DNA of 64,000 bases from Margaritifera margaritifera (Eukaryota > Mollusca > Bivalvia > Unionida > Margaritiferidae), in the NCBI GenBank assembly GCA_029931535.1, contig JAQPZY010001670.1, forward strand, positions 6,348,501 to 6,412,500. Reading direction: 5' to 3'. Below the pieces are notes generated by a model that was not told the origin of the DNA, made no database searches, and was given only the letters and a program-made list of their open reading frames with translations. Positions 1-11,040 of this stretch are shown here, one piece after another. Position 1 is the first letter of the stretch, and every line of letters starts with the position of its first letter. The translations under genes were made by a program, and so were the position numbers.

Positions 1-791
1 TTCAGAGGTCATGTTCATAATAAATCCGATAAAATAATGGTTTCTGCACATTACATTTAGTGTGTTAAGTGCCTACATAGTGGACTGTAGAACATATGGC
101 AAACGTACAGTCAAACCTGTCAAAAAGCAGCCACCCATGGGAAAAGGCAAAACTGGCCTTTGTAAACAGGTGACCTCTGTACATGGGTTCACCATTCAGA
201 ATTGTTTTGTGAACAAATACCATGCACCAAATATCATTATTATTATTATTATTATTATTTTATAAAGATTGTTTTTTGTGCACTATTTAAAAAAAATCAT
301 AAAATACATGTATATGTTTTTTTCTTCCAAATGTATGTTCCACACAAGAATGCTGTATCCTGCTCATTTTAATCCATCCTATAAATTAAATCATCACTGA
401 CTAAAAATTATCACTAATCTTAGTTTGTTTTGTGCACCATAACAAAACACAAATTTCACTACTGATTGACAGCTTACATATGACTGTAAAACAGAGGACT
501 GACTCCTTGGCTCCCAACTTGTATAAATTAGGCTTGGAAGCAGCTTTTCAAACTTCAGAAACTATCTGGATTAGCCAGCTGCTCAACTCGCCAAGATTTC
601 AGCTTATGTGAGAGGTCTGTGATGAATAGGGAATCAAAAGAAGCAATATATGGCTATACTTTGTGACCCATGAACCAAAACTTCACCTGCCTTTACAGAC
701 AAGTTTTAAATATTGAATTACCCCGACCCTAATGAAAAGGGATGCAGTTTGTATCTCTTCTCAAAGATGAACTTTTTCATCAGAGGTAGCT
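1..791. other. Unassigned AT-rich sequence
   Basis: Non-coding sequence with a short (ATT)n tract near 232-260. I see no conserved coding frame, RNA gene or repeat partner elsewhere in the window. If the exons at 2768 and 4247 belong to one plus-strand gene, this is probably intron of that gene, but no earlier exon could be supported. Confidence 0.4.
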
Positions 792-795
792 TTAA

Positions 796-1399
796 CTCAT
801 TAACCCCTGGAGATTCTTTTCATTTTCGCCTGAAATGGGGGTAGGATATGCATTTTTGGGGTTACTTCTGAATGCAGAAAAACACATCTGCTTAAGAAAG
901 TTTTTCGTTTAGCCGGATGCTTAGGTGTATCAGAAACATTGTTTTCGATTGGCTATTACGCTCGCGCATGTGCAGAAGGGTAAAAGTTGGACTTCTTTTT
1001 TTTTCGTATTGGATCCCCGATTTTTGTGTCCTGGCCCCTTTTTACTCCAAATCTCAAACTTATCCTACTTTTTGCAAAGGTTCATCTGTCTGTGTGCAGT
1101 TCGGACCGGTCTGCTTTAGATCTAAGTCCAAAAAGTCTAAAATCCAGACACAAACTCCGGTTCCGGAACTGGCAATTTTCGACCTAAAAAAAATCGTGTC
1201 TCAAAAAATGCATTTCTTTCGCTGTATTTTTTAATGCGAGTAGAAAGTCAACATTATTTGGTATCATTGTAGAGCTACATCTGTCTACTTTCCTGAAATA
1301 CCATCCACTTTAGTGTATCCTAAATGATGTTCACGTTACAGAGCTCGAAAGTAGGGTACAACCTCATGCCGCGTAAACATGGCACAAGGGGTTAATGAG
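796..1399. mobile_element. piggyBac-type MITE, copy 1
   Basis: A 604-bp non-autonomous element bounded by TTAA on both sides (792-795 and 1400-1403). Its inverted ends start CTCATTAACCCC and finish GGGGTTAATGAG. TTAA target duplication is the hallmark of piggyBac-family transposases. The interior has no transposase; the open frames inside are short and are shared with copy 2 only because the DNA is shared. It is nearly identical to copy 2 except for a T-run, which points to recent activity. The family call rests on target site and ends only. Confidence 0.8.
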
Positions 1400-1538
1400 T
1401 TAAACAAGTTTGCGGAAATTTTTTAGAAATTGTCCAGGAATGGCTATTTTTGTTATTTATGTGCAATGGTAATGCATAAATGATCAAATAAGCAAGGAAT
1501 ATTCAAATTTGGTGACATCATCGAAATTCACCCATTAA

Positions 1539-1731
1539 CTCATTAACCCCTGGAGATTCTTTTCATTTTCGCCTGAAATGGGGGCAGGATACACATTTTT
1601 GGGGTTACTTCTGAATGCAGAAAAACACATCTGCTTAAGAAAGTTTTTCGTTTAGCCGGATGCTTAGGTGTATCAGAAACATTGTTTTCGATTGGCTATT
1701 ACGCTCGCGCATGTGCAGAAGGGTAAAAATT

Positions 1732-1764
<33 letters not shown>

Positions 1765-2159
1765 CGTATTGGATCCCCGATTTTTGTGTCCTGGCCCCTT
1801 TTTACTCCAAATCTCAAACTTATCCTACTTTTTGCAAAGGTTCATCTGTCTGTGTGCAGTTCGGACCGGTCTGCTTTAGATCTAAGGCCAAAAAGTCTAA
1901 AATCCGGACACAAACTCCGGTTCCGGAACTGGCAATTTTCGACCTAAAAAAAATCGGGTCTCAAAAAGTGCATTTCTTTCGCTGTATTTTTTAATGCGAG
2001 TAGAAAGTCGACATTATTTGGTATCATTGTAGAGCTACATCTGTCTACTTTCCTGAAATACCATCCACTTTAGTGTATCCTAAATGATGTTCAGGTTACA
2101 GAGCTCGAAAGTAGGGTACAACCTCATGCCGCGTAAACGTGGCGCCAGGGGTTAATGAG
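1539..2159. mobile_element. piggyBac-type MITE, copy 2
   Basis: A second copy of the same element in the same orientation, 621 bp, flanked by TTAA at 1535-1538 and 2160-2163. The inverted ends match for about 15 bp (CTCATTAACCCCTGG). The main difference from copy 1 is an expanded T-run near 1737-1764. The 131 bp between the copies is unrelated to either outer flank, so these look like two insertions rather than one tandem duplication. Confidence 0.8.
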
Positions 2160-2163
2160 TTAA

Positions 2164-2767
2164 TTCATAGGCAAATAGATGAAGATATTGAACTATGCCT
2201 TTCACACTGGCACAAAAGGCGACTTTGATTGCTGCAGCAATAACATGACTACTTTTCCCACCATCCAGCAAATGAATTGCTTCAACCCTCTACCCTAATG
2301 ATAAAAACTGCCTCACTTTTGAATTTGACATATTTTCACCTCTGAGTTACATTGATAACGTGACTGGAGTATGGTAAATACAAGCAAGATAAGAAATGTT
2401 TGCATGTTGATTCACATGATATTCCTTTATCTAAACAATGCCCTCCTCTTGAAGCAAAATTTAGTTTGCATAGACTGAGCAGTCACTATAGATATGCTCC
2501 AGTGACCACTTGTAGGGAGAAACCATTGTTTGGTTATGACACATCTGGCAGCTGACTGAAGAAAGCAGGTGACCATTACACACATGACATTTATATAGGA
2601 AATTTGCAAGGGGGTGAAAAATTGGAATTACCATTGTGGCCAGGTGACCGCTATGTAAAAGGGACTGTTAGGACAGGTTTGACTGTACTCTTGCCTTTTT
2701 TTTTTTACTGGTTATGGTATAATAATAACATATTGAAAACTGACCTAACCATATACTGTTGTTGTAG
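2164..2767. other. Unassigned, probable intron
   Basis: No coding motif seen. The right end carries a T-rich stretch (2696-2706) and finishes in TTGTTGTAG, a reasonable splice acceptor for the exon that follows. Confidence 0.4.
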
Positions 2768-2850
2768 GTTACAGATCTGTGTACAGAGATCTGGAATGCC
2801 AAGTTGCCATTATTACTCAAAATGAAGCACTTCGGGAACAGCTCAGAGAG
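2768..2850 (+). CDS. Probable internal exon, coiled-coil protein
   Basis: An 83-bp open segment lies between an acceptor-like TTGTTGTAG and a strong donor, GAG followed by GTAGGT. Read with two leading bases that finish a split codon, it gives 27 codons including ITQNEALREQLRE, a charged heptad-like run typical of a coiled coil, and it ends exactly on a codon boundary. The candidate exon at 4247 starts on a codon boundary, so the two join in phase. A second frame is also open here, which lowers certainty. I do not recognise the protein. Upstream exons would lie before or outside this window. Confidence 0.5.
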
Positions 2851-4094
2851 GTAGGTTTGTTTCTGTGTCAACAGATCTTCTAATTCCATGACAATTGCTT
2901 TCAAAACACATGTATTACACCTATTGCTTAAAGAAAATCAAGGTAAAGCATTAAGATTAGGCTGAAAAAAAACTTAAATTGCTTTTCTACAAGCTCATGT
3001 AGAAAGTACTCAACTGGGGTTTCCTTTATCTAGAAAATACAGATGTTTTAAAGTCAGGAAACACCATTTGAGGAGTTTGTACCTATTGGAAGTCCTTCAC
3101 ACTATACTCAACATTATTAATGGTCTTATGACACCATACTCTGTATATACAACTGTTGCTTTAATTAAAACTTTAAGTGTTCAGGATTTTTAGTCTTATT
3201 GGATATTGGTGTAGCTCAGGACAATGCTTTACTTTCATCCCTTTCTTTATTGTGTAAGGGGCAAAACTATGATCTTATTCTTAAATTGTAAATATGGTTG
3301 GATTAAATTTCACTCTTGGTAAATATTAAAATATCAAATCAGAAAATTAATTCTAACAAAGCTTAATGACAGTATTACAGTTCATTTCCTGCATTTTCCT
3401 AATACCAAGTTTATGCACACAGTGTAAAACTTGATTTGCCAATGATGTATTTGCATTTTTGTTACTGTGAACTGGCCAGTAGAGCATCAGTCCCTTCAAG
3501 GGACTATTGTTGTTACCGTGAACTAGGATTTTCTGCAAATACTCATGTACCACAGCATTTTATTAAATTTTCCTCATCCATATCAGCTTACATATGTTTT
3601 ATCTTTGTGTTTTTGGAAGAATATCCATGTATATCATTAAATGTCACCAAAATACTTACTCTTAAATAAATTATTTAACTAAAGTCCCTAATGTCTAAGA
3701 AATTTTTGCAATATTCAGTAACTGAGATTTAAAAGGAATGCTAGTGATACAAATCATCAGTCTTTACTGTAGGCCTAATATGCCCTCCTTCATGTGGTTA
3801 GAGGCAACAAATGGAGGCAACCTTTTTGCCCTGGGATGCATCCCAGGATGGTCTTGGATTTTTTAAGAGTTAGTTTTATATTTTTAAAAATTTGACTTTG
3901 TATTTTTGATGAGTTTACCCTTTTTTCTCTTTATCTTTGTTTATATGCCTTTTTTGAGATGCCTAACTTACTCTGCACTATTTATCCAGGGTTATGCTCA
4001 AGTGCTAGTACATACATACATACCTACGTACATGTAGAATTATGTCAGTAGGAAACACCTGCTTTTAATTTATAAAGCACCAGTCATCAGCTAA

Positions 4095-4200
4095 TTTTTT
4101 TTATGGCACTTTCAACACATTATTGGCTATATCTTGTTGAAGAAATGGGAGCTAAGTGCCTTTTCCAAGGATACACAGAAGCAGTCCACCAGGCTGGCCT
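4095..4200 (+). repeat. Interspersed SINE-like repeat, copy 1
   Basis: About 105 bp, running from TATGGCACTTTCAACACATT to GGCTGGCCTGG, matches the reverse complement of 54410-54516 closely. It includes the segment GCTAAGTGCCTTTTCCAAGG. It ends about 45 bp upstream of the splice acceptor of the terminal exon. No Pol III A/B boxes are visible, so this would be the body or tail of a SINE rather than its head. Confidence 0.6.
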
Positions 4201-4246
4201 GGATGGGTATATATCAACTAATTGTTGTTGTTTTTTTTTTTGTCAG

Positions 4247-4366
4247 GAACATGTCAGGTTATTTCAGTCCTCCTCGGTTGTGACTCCAGCAACATTCAGT
4301 CAAGTGGACCGACACGTGCCAGTCTGGGTAAAATTTGTTACCAGCATCATTAAGAACTTCTTTTGA
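4247..4366 (+). CDS. Probable 3'-terminal exon, coiled-coil protein
   Basis: A long T-rich tract ending in TTTTTGTCAG precedes an open stretch of 39 codons plus a TGA stop. It begins EHVRLFQSSSVV and ends WVKFVTSIIKNFF. The reading frame starts in phase 0, matching the phase at the end of the exon at 2768-2850, so splicing would continue the coiled coil into a short C-terminal tail. The intron would be 1396 bp. No family was recognised. The sequence after the stop is AT-rich and could be 3' UTR; AATAAA-type signals occur near 5740 but are not diagnostic in this composition. Confidence 0.5.
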   Translation, partial: EHVRLFQSSSVVTPATFSQVDRHVPVWVKFVTSIIKNFF

Positions 4367-4749
4367 CATTTGACCAGTAAGATATGTTATTTGTTGCTGA
4401 TAGTATAGTTTGATATACTAGTGGAAATATAATGATTTATCTCCACAACCTTTACAAAAAGATTGATCATCTTATCTTGAAATACATGTAGTTGATAAAA
4501 TTTGTGAAAGAATTTTTAAGTTATTCTGTCTATTACTGTTCTCAAAAACTAATTAATATGTGTTTGTGACAGCCTGGTGCAAAATCTTTAGTGCTATAAG
4601 CCATTTTGTGACATAAAATATACTTAGTTGACACAAGAATTAATTCCTGATGTGGCATTTAATTTTGTCTCCTGCCTTTTCAAAGAAAAGTGGTGAATAT
4701 AGTATCCATTTTTCCATCCATTGGTCCATCCAACCATCCATCAAACATT

Positions 4750-5362
4750 TGTTTCCGCTCTATAACTTTAAAGCTGTTTGAGATTAAGGAATGAAACTTG
4801 GTCAGAGTCACAGCTGAGTATTTTATGTTTTCAACACACTTTATCTTCCACTCCATAACTTTAAAACAATTTGAGTTTAAGGGATGAAACATGGTATATA
4901 TATATACACACACATCATCAATAGAAGGTGTGTCATTCACTGCTTTGAGGGTGCTGTATTCAAGTTCAAGGTCAGAGCTCAATATTTTACATTTTTCATC
5001 ACCCTTTCCCTTTCGATTGATAACTTTAAACCTGTTTGAGATTAAGGGATGAAACTTCGTATACATGTGCAACATCACTAGACTGTGTCATGTACCACAT
5101 TGGAGGTGGGGAAGGTCATATCTTCAAGATCATGGTGCAGTATTTTAAGTTTACAATCACCCTTTCTCTTCAATTAATTTAAAGATGTTTGAAATTAAGG
5201 GATGAAGCTTGATATTCCTCTACATCACTAGAAGGTGCCATTGGAGATCCTATCTTTAAGGTCATTGTCACAGCCCAATATTTTATGTTTTTATCTCACT
5301 TTCTCTACTGTTCCATAATTTTAAAGCATTTTGAGATTAAGGAATGGAACTTGGTCAAGGCT
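4750..5362. repeat. Diverged tandem array, about 150-165 bp monomer
   Basis: Five diverged units are each marked by an 'ACTTTAAA..tgTTTGAGATTAAGGGATGAAACTTgGT' type block (near 4765, 4858, 5025, 5185 and 5322), followed by 'CAATATTTTATGTTT'. Units differ in length because of indels. Several other arrays in the window share this style but not this sequence. Confidence 0.65.
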
Positions 5363-6072
5363 TTATGCCTGTTGCCAGGACGAGCTCAAATTCAGGTCAG
5401 GCAAGCTTAAGTTTGCAAGGTACTTGCCCACGGGCAAATTAAAAACATTGATAGAGGTCATGCTCAGTTTGTAATGCTTAATGTTCTGCAAGTTACACAC
5501 CCTTTGATCTTGCCACAGTATATATATCAGCACCTTTATTTAGTATTTATATGTACCACATTCTTCTGTTACATGAATGCCTGCAGTTTCTTTCATCTGT
5601 TGATCCTTTTTTTTTTACACGATACACTGTCAAAGTCTGCAATTTCCATCTTGTAGTCAATGTCAAGGTCAGTTTGACATTTTCTTGTGCAGACATAATA
5701 ATGTGAATATTTACTATTTGAAGCAAGCTTTGACAAATAAGGAATAAATATTTATATTGTAACTTATCAGTTAGATTTTAATCGTAATATTTGTAAGTAT
5801 ATGGCATTCATGGACTTTCACGTCCTAACCTAGTCACAGGTAGTTTGTGAGTAGGCTCTGATTGTGCCGAGCATGCTGACTTAAAAGCCGGCTTATCAAA
5901 GATTGTTTTGATGCATGTTGTATATTTCAAGGTGACTCAGTGATAATTGGTAATAGTATAACTTGTGAGGTTCATTTCACAAGTCTGTTTTCACTGAATT
6001 AGCTTGATTATAAACAAGTCATAATATCCTTGAGAAAGCTTCACCTTTTAGAAATTCCAGAGCTAAAAATAG
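5363..6072. other. Unassigned spacer before the DIRS element
   Basis: AT-rich, with no coding motif or repeat partner recognised. It ends where similarity to the DIRS internal complementary region begins. Confidence 0.35.
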
Positions 6073-6265
6073 CATTTTAATATCAGTAATAGCTTACTCT
6101 GTTGCTATTGCGTAGCTAATCTATTTCCGTGACGGGAAATACCCGACCGTATGATGAGAATTCATCCTCCCATACGGTTGATTAGAAAGTTCTAGTGAAT
6201 AGGACTCTCTGTGTAAACCCCAGTCTGAGCACGTGACTCCCACAATTCATACTTCGTTCTTTTCC
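6073..6265. repeat. DIRS left inverted terminal repeat
   Basis: It begins CATTTTAATATCAG and continues to about TTCGTTCTTTTC. Bases from about 6103 on are matched in reverse complement at 12101-12263. The outermost segment (6073-6110) is not in the right repeat; its complement is the first half of the internal complementary region (11949-11988). Confidence 0.85.
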
Positions 6266-6902
6266 AGTCATCATTTTGATGAAGACAGTGAAATTATCAC
6301 TTGAGAAATTGCCTTCGCTAGACGAGTCCACTTAGCGAATTTCACTTTTTCATTATGTTTTTTGTAAACTGCAGGTGGTATTTACCCTTAACCAGTATTT
6401 TCCTTGTCTGGAAATATTCAACTCTTTTGTGAGTTTGGCAATTTGATACCAAGAAACGTCCTGTTCTTAATCTTGGTTAGTCAGTTATTTCCCCATTCAC
6501 GTATCGTTCGTGGGGGGTTAATTATTGCCTTTTGAGAATTCTGTATTGTTTTCTTAAGCTAGGGTAGGTAATTTTATCCTTTTTCCCTATCCCTATCGCC
6601 AACCAGTTGATTTTTTTTTTTTTGCTTTTTTGAAAACTCACAAAAGCATCGAAAATTGATTTCCCTTTATTCTGATTGGTTGGCTATTTTTAAAGCTCGG
6701 TAAAGCGGGTCGCACACCAGTCTTTTATTCGTATGTGCATTTTATATTGAACTCCTGTTCAACTTTTGAATTAATTAGCATATGAAATAATTCCTTTTGC
6801 ATTAATATTAATTAAAGCATTTTACCAAGCTAGTTTTTTGCTTATTATTCATATCCAGTACTCAATAAATCTGGTTTACGTCACCTTATTTTATCTTACT
6901 AC

Positions 6903-6929
<27 letters not shown>
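6903..6929. repeat. (TA)n microsatellite
   Basis: A short TA tract in the untranslated 5' part of the DIRS element. Confidence 0.9.
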
Positions 6930-6934
<5 letters not shown>

Positions 6935-7114
6935 CCTCAGTAGTATTTCTGCCCTTTTGTATAAGATAAAAAAAGAGATAAGAATAGAGTGCTTTAGCCA
7001 CCTACAGGTGAGTTCCTGCTAAGGTTAGTTTCCAAAGCAGTTATAAATATAAATCTATATATCACCATTATTTTGTTTTCAGTGTCTCTTTTTTTTTACA
7101 GCTATGTCAAAGCA

Positions 7115-7430
7115 GGTGTTGAGTGAGTCACACCCTCCCATGAGGAAGGGCAGCACCCTCCCCAATCCAGTAAGGCAGAGAGTCGTGTCCCTCCCAGAAG
7201 GGAGGAGCAGCACCCTCTCCATTCTACTAGGACAGAGAGCGAGTCACATGAAGGACAGAGAGCGAGTCATGCCCCTCCCGGATGGGAGGAGCAGCACCCT
7301 CTCCATTCTTCTAGGACAGAGAGCAAGTCACACCCCTCCCAGAAGGGAGGAGCAGCACCCTCTCCATTCTACTAGGACAGAGAGCGAGTCACACCCTCCT
7401 GTTAGGGAGGGCAGCACCCTCTGTAATGTC
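7115..7430 (+). repeat. About 60-bp minisatellite in the DIRS 5' region
   Basis: Four to five units read AGGACAGAGAGCGAGTCACA, then CCCTCCC, then GGAGGAGCAGCACCCTCTCC, within an open frame that starts at 7104 and runs 110 codons. The product would be a low-complexity Arg/Ser/Pro-rich peptide (repeat TLSILLGQRASH). It is probably non-coding leader, or a repetitive N-terminal region of gag. Confidence 0.7.
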
Positions 7431-8010
7431 AAATGACAGAGCGGGATTGGCCGAACTTGAGTCGCATCTTCCCATGATGGGAGAACAGCACCCTTTCAGC
7501 CCCTGTGGCCTGTTGTCGGTGACAGGTTCATGCCACCCTGAAAGGGCTGAGCATTGATCTAAGTCTGTCAGATCTGGGAGAGGATCTTCGTACATGCAGA
7601 GTCGCCTGACCGGTCACTGGTCACCGGTCATAGGGCTACGGGTACTGGTCATTACCGGTCATTTGAGGCCCATCGGTATGGGGAGAGGGTTTGGGTCAAG
7701 ACCTCCCTCCCTCCCTCCAGACTACCATTCAATCACCCTTGGGATTTTGATTCGTCTTACCGACATAGGACTAGGGAAGGGGATCGGATTGGCATACCCC
7801 CCTTCTCAATGATTCCTTTAAACCCCTATAGATGTGGGGCCTTCCATCGCATGGCAGCGATTGGATGGCCCCCTACTTACAGCCATGGCCTTCAGGGCAT
7901 TGGCCCCATGGCAGTTAGATCAATGCCGCAGTCCATAGAAGGAGGGAAAGGGACAGACTCTCCCCCAACCGCACCAGGGGGGAGTTGAGAGTCTCTCTCA
8001 TACTTCTGCC

Positions 8011-9230
8011 ATGCCTGCTACTAAGGACAGTCCCCTGGTTCCACCTGAGGAGTCACGGGTCGAGGTTCCTCTTACTCCCAGGTCTCCCCAGCCTAAATAT
8101 CAGAGAGACAATGGGTCACATAGTCCTGCTTCCCAGGTTCAAGTGCAGGATGAGGATGTCCTTTCTGTCCTCGTGGATTCTCACGAGTTTGATACAGAAC
8201 CAACAGACGTGGCCCTTCCTAAGGATCTCCCAAACCATCGATTAAGGCGGCAGAGGAAGAAGAGGTCTGGTCTTTTGACAAAGTGGTTAATGAGGTTTAC
8301 CGCCTATTACCCAGTGATTTGTGTCCCAAGTCCTCAGGCTCGGAGGACACTAAGATTCTCTCCAGCTTGGAGAAACTAGCTGGATCTGCCTCCCATCCAG
8401 ATTTCTTGTAGCTTCCTCACTCGGCTATGGTAAAAGAACTGTCCCAAAGGTTTTGCAAGGGCCAGGAGTTACCTAGACAATGTAGAGAATGGTCCATCTA
8501 TGTTGAGACCTTTGGTCTCTTCAGCTAGTTATTGGGTTCACACCCCTTACTGGCCCCTTAAACCTCCCACTTTAGGCGCCTCAGTGACGCAAGTGGGTAA
8601 GTCCACAGGGACTTGGGCTTACCTTCCAGTTAACACACTGGAGACCTTAGAGCAAAAAGCTAGGTCACTAGAAACCATAGCTTCACATGCTGATTTCTTT
8701 TCGGCAGCCTCCTTCACCTGCTTAGGGAGGAAACTCTGTTGCCACTTGCTCATCGTTGTTTGTTGGAAGCAGTGGCAAAAACATAAAGACATGCGTTATC
8801 CATTTCCATGGTTTTATCGGCAGAGCTTCTACCATCTCCACAGGGATGTTGCTTTGGACACATCCAAGGTATTACTGGAGCACAGTAAGAACCTTTTGAG
8901 GGCTGCTCCCCTAGAGGCAGAGACTCTTTTTGGAGGGCTCATTCCCTCTGTGGCATCTCGAGACTTGAGAGACCAGCAACATCGCTGTCTTGCATCCGCG
9001 CCTGGCCTGTCGAAACTGGCCAGGAGGCGAAGTTATCCTGAACGGCCTCAGGGCCCTTCACCAACATTTTTTAAAGCCACGCAGCCACAGCCTAAGCAAC
9101 AACATCAGTTCAGACCTCCCCTTCTTCAGTCGACACCTAGAAGAATACACTGCCGAGGCCAAGGGAAGAGGTTTACTGGCTCGATTCCCTTCCTGCAGAG
9201 TGTTCCTCTTTCATGGGTTCCCGTAGGTGC
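8011..9230 (+). pseudogene. gag: DIRS gag-like ORF, frameshifted
   Basis: The frame starting at 8011 (MPATKDSPLVPPEE) is Pro/Ser-rich. It is interrupted after about 75 codons, continues in another frame, and resumes from 8500 as one long open stretch to 9309. Recognisable DIRS gag-type blocks are SLETIASHADFFSAAS near 8670-8710 and RAAPLEAETLFGGLIPSV near 8898-8950. A Gln/Pro-rich tail sits just before the RT. The protein should package the element RNA. At least two frame breaks separate its parts, so no intact gag can be made. Confidence 0.7.
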
Positions 9231-11040
9231 CAAACTAAGCCTTTTTTCAGAGGCGTGGTCCTGCATCACAGCAGATGGCTGGGTCCTCTCTTTCATACAA
9301 GGAGGATAGCGTCTTCGGTTTCAAGATCTCCCTCCTCTAGTCAGGACCCCCATGCTCTTCCACCAGTCGAATCTGGTGCGGTTAAAGAAAGAGGTACACT
9401 CCTTTCATCAGAAGGGTGCAGTGGAGAGGGTGTTAAACGACCATTCTCTGGCTTTCTACTCACACATTTTCGTGGTACTAAAGAAAGGGGGAAAGTTTTG
9501 TCTAATTATCGATCTTTCCTCCCTAAACAAATTTCTACAGGAGGAACCCTTCAAGATGGAATCAGCAGCTTCAGTCAGAGATGCCATAAGGCCTGGTCAC
9601 TGGGCAGTTTCCATCAATCTTCAGGATGCGTATCTTCACATCCCTATCTCCGGTTTTGCTTGGACTTCCAATTTCGTGTTCTGCCGTTTGGCTTAGCCTC
9701 CGCATCCAGAACATTTACCAGGGTCATGGGAGTAGTTGCAGCCCACTTAAGGTTACTGAATATCCCAATCCTCCAATATTTTGACGATTGGTTGATCCAC
9801 AATTGCATGCTCGAGTCCCTCAGAATCGACCTGTCTCGCTGTTGGTCTATAGTGACCAGACTGGGTCTCTTACCCAACCTAGAGAAGTCGGAGCTTTCTC
9901 CATCTCAAGATTTCATCTATGTGGGGATGAATTTCCTTACCAACAAGGGGTTAGTCCGTGTCCCTCGGGATAGAGTAGACAAGATCATGTCCCTGTTAGA
10001 GGCACTGAGAGCCAAGACCACGTTGTCGGCTTGTCTTTTTCATTCTCTGCTGGGGACTTTGAACTCCGCATCGGACCTGGTCACCCTAGGCAGATTACAC
10101 TTGCGTCCTCTCCAGTTTCTCCTCTTGACAAACTGGAAACCACGCAGGGACCCTCTGAATGTCCAGATTTCTCTAGGTAAGGCCTTCCACCATCATCTGT
10201 CTTGGTGGACCAGTCGGGACCGGTTTCTTGCTGGAGTCCCTATACACGCCCGCGATCCCCACTCCTACCTGTTTGCAGATGCATCAGATTCAGGTTGGGG
10301 CACTCATCTGGAGCCGGAGGGTCTGATTCTTCAGGGTTTGTGGTCCCAGGAAGAAGCTACCCTCCACATCAACAATTTGGAAATAAGGGCAATGTTCTTA
10401 GCCCTTCAGGGGTACATCGACAACATAAGGGGCCGCTGCGTGATGGTCTCCTCTGACATCACATCGGTGGTGGCCTACCTCAGAAGACAAGGAGGCACAC
10501 ATGCCCCTTCTCTCTGCATGGAGGTTTGGAACCTCCTTTGTTTGGCAACCTCGGAAGAGATTACCCTTCGAATTCGCCACATTCCTGGCAAAAAGAATAT
10601 TTTGGCAGACAGTCTGTCCAGGAAAGGACAGATAGTCATCACGGAATGGTCTCTGCACCAATACGTAGCAGATACCCTGTTCAGACTTTGGGGGACACCC
10701 TTGGTGGACTTGTTCACCATGAGGCTAAACAACAAGCTCCCCTTTTATGTCTCCCCAGTCCCCGATCAGAGAGCCTGGGCAGTGGATGCTTTTAGCCTGA
10801 ATTGGGATCGTTTGTTTACTTACGCCTTCCCACTCTTCAGGATGATTCCACAAGTACCTCACAAAGTAAGGAACTCCACTGCTCAACTCGTGTTGATAGC
10901 CCCTCTGTGGCCCCAACGATCGTGGTTCAACGATCTTCTCAACCTGCTGGTAGACCAGCCCAGGATGTCACCCCAGAGGAGAGTCCCTCTGTCACAGCAC
11001 AGGGTGTTCTCTTCTGCACAACAGTCCACAGATTCTCCAC
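9230..11040 (+). pseudogene. pol: DIRS reverse transcriptase-RNase H, one frameshift
   Basis: The RT begins near LFSEAWSCITADGWVLSF (about 9240-9295). It continues after a frame change at 9352-9660 with SINLQDAYLHIPI, which carries the motif A aspartate. After a further frame change it runs open to 11114, with LPFGLASASRTF, then YFDDWLIH (about 9778), the catalytic FDD variant typical of DIRS RTs. RNase H follows with FADASDSGWGTHL (about 10272) and RHIPGKKNILADSLSR (about 10576). The last part has VSPVPDQRAWAVDA, a conserved DIRS C-terminal segment. RT and RNase H catalytic residues are all present; only the frame breaks near 9310-9350 and 9690 disable it. Confidence 0.9.

Noticed and set aside
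917..1994. ORFs of 60-108 codons in both MITE copies
   Set aside because: They overlap in several frames, contain a poly-Phe run from the T tract, and are conserved only because the MITE DNA is conserved. No transposase motif.
9213..9660. N-terminal part of the long ORF 9213-11114 as protein
   Set aside because: Up to about 9660 the true RT frame is the overlapping 9352-9696 frame; the upstream part of the long ORF is out of frame with the conserved motifs.
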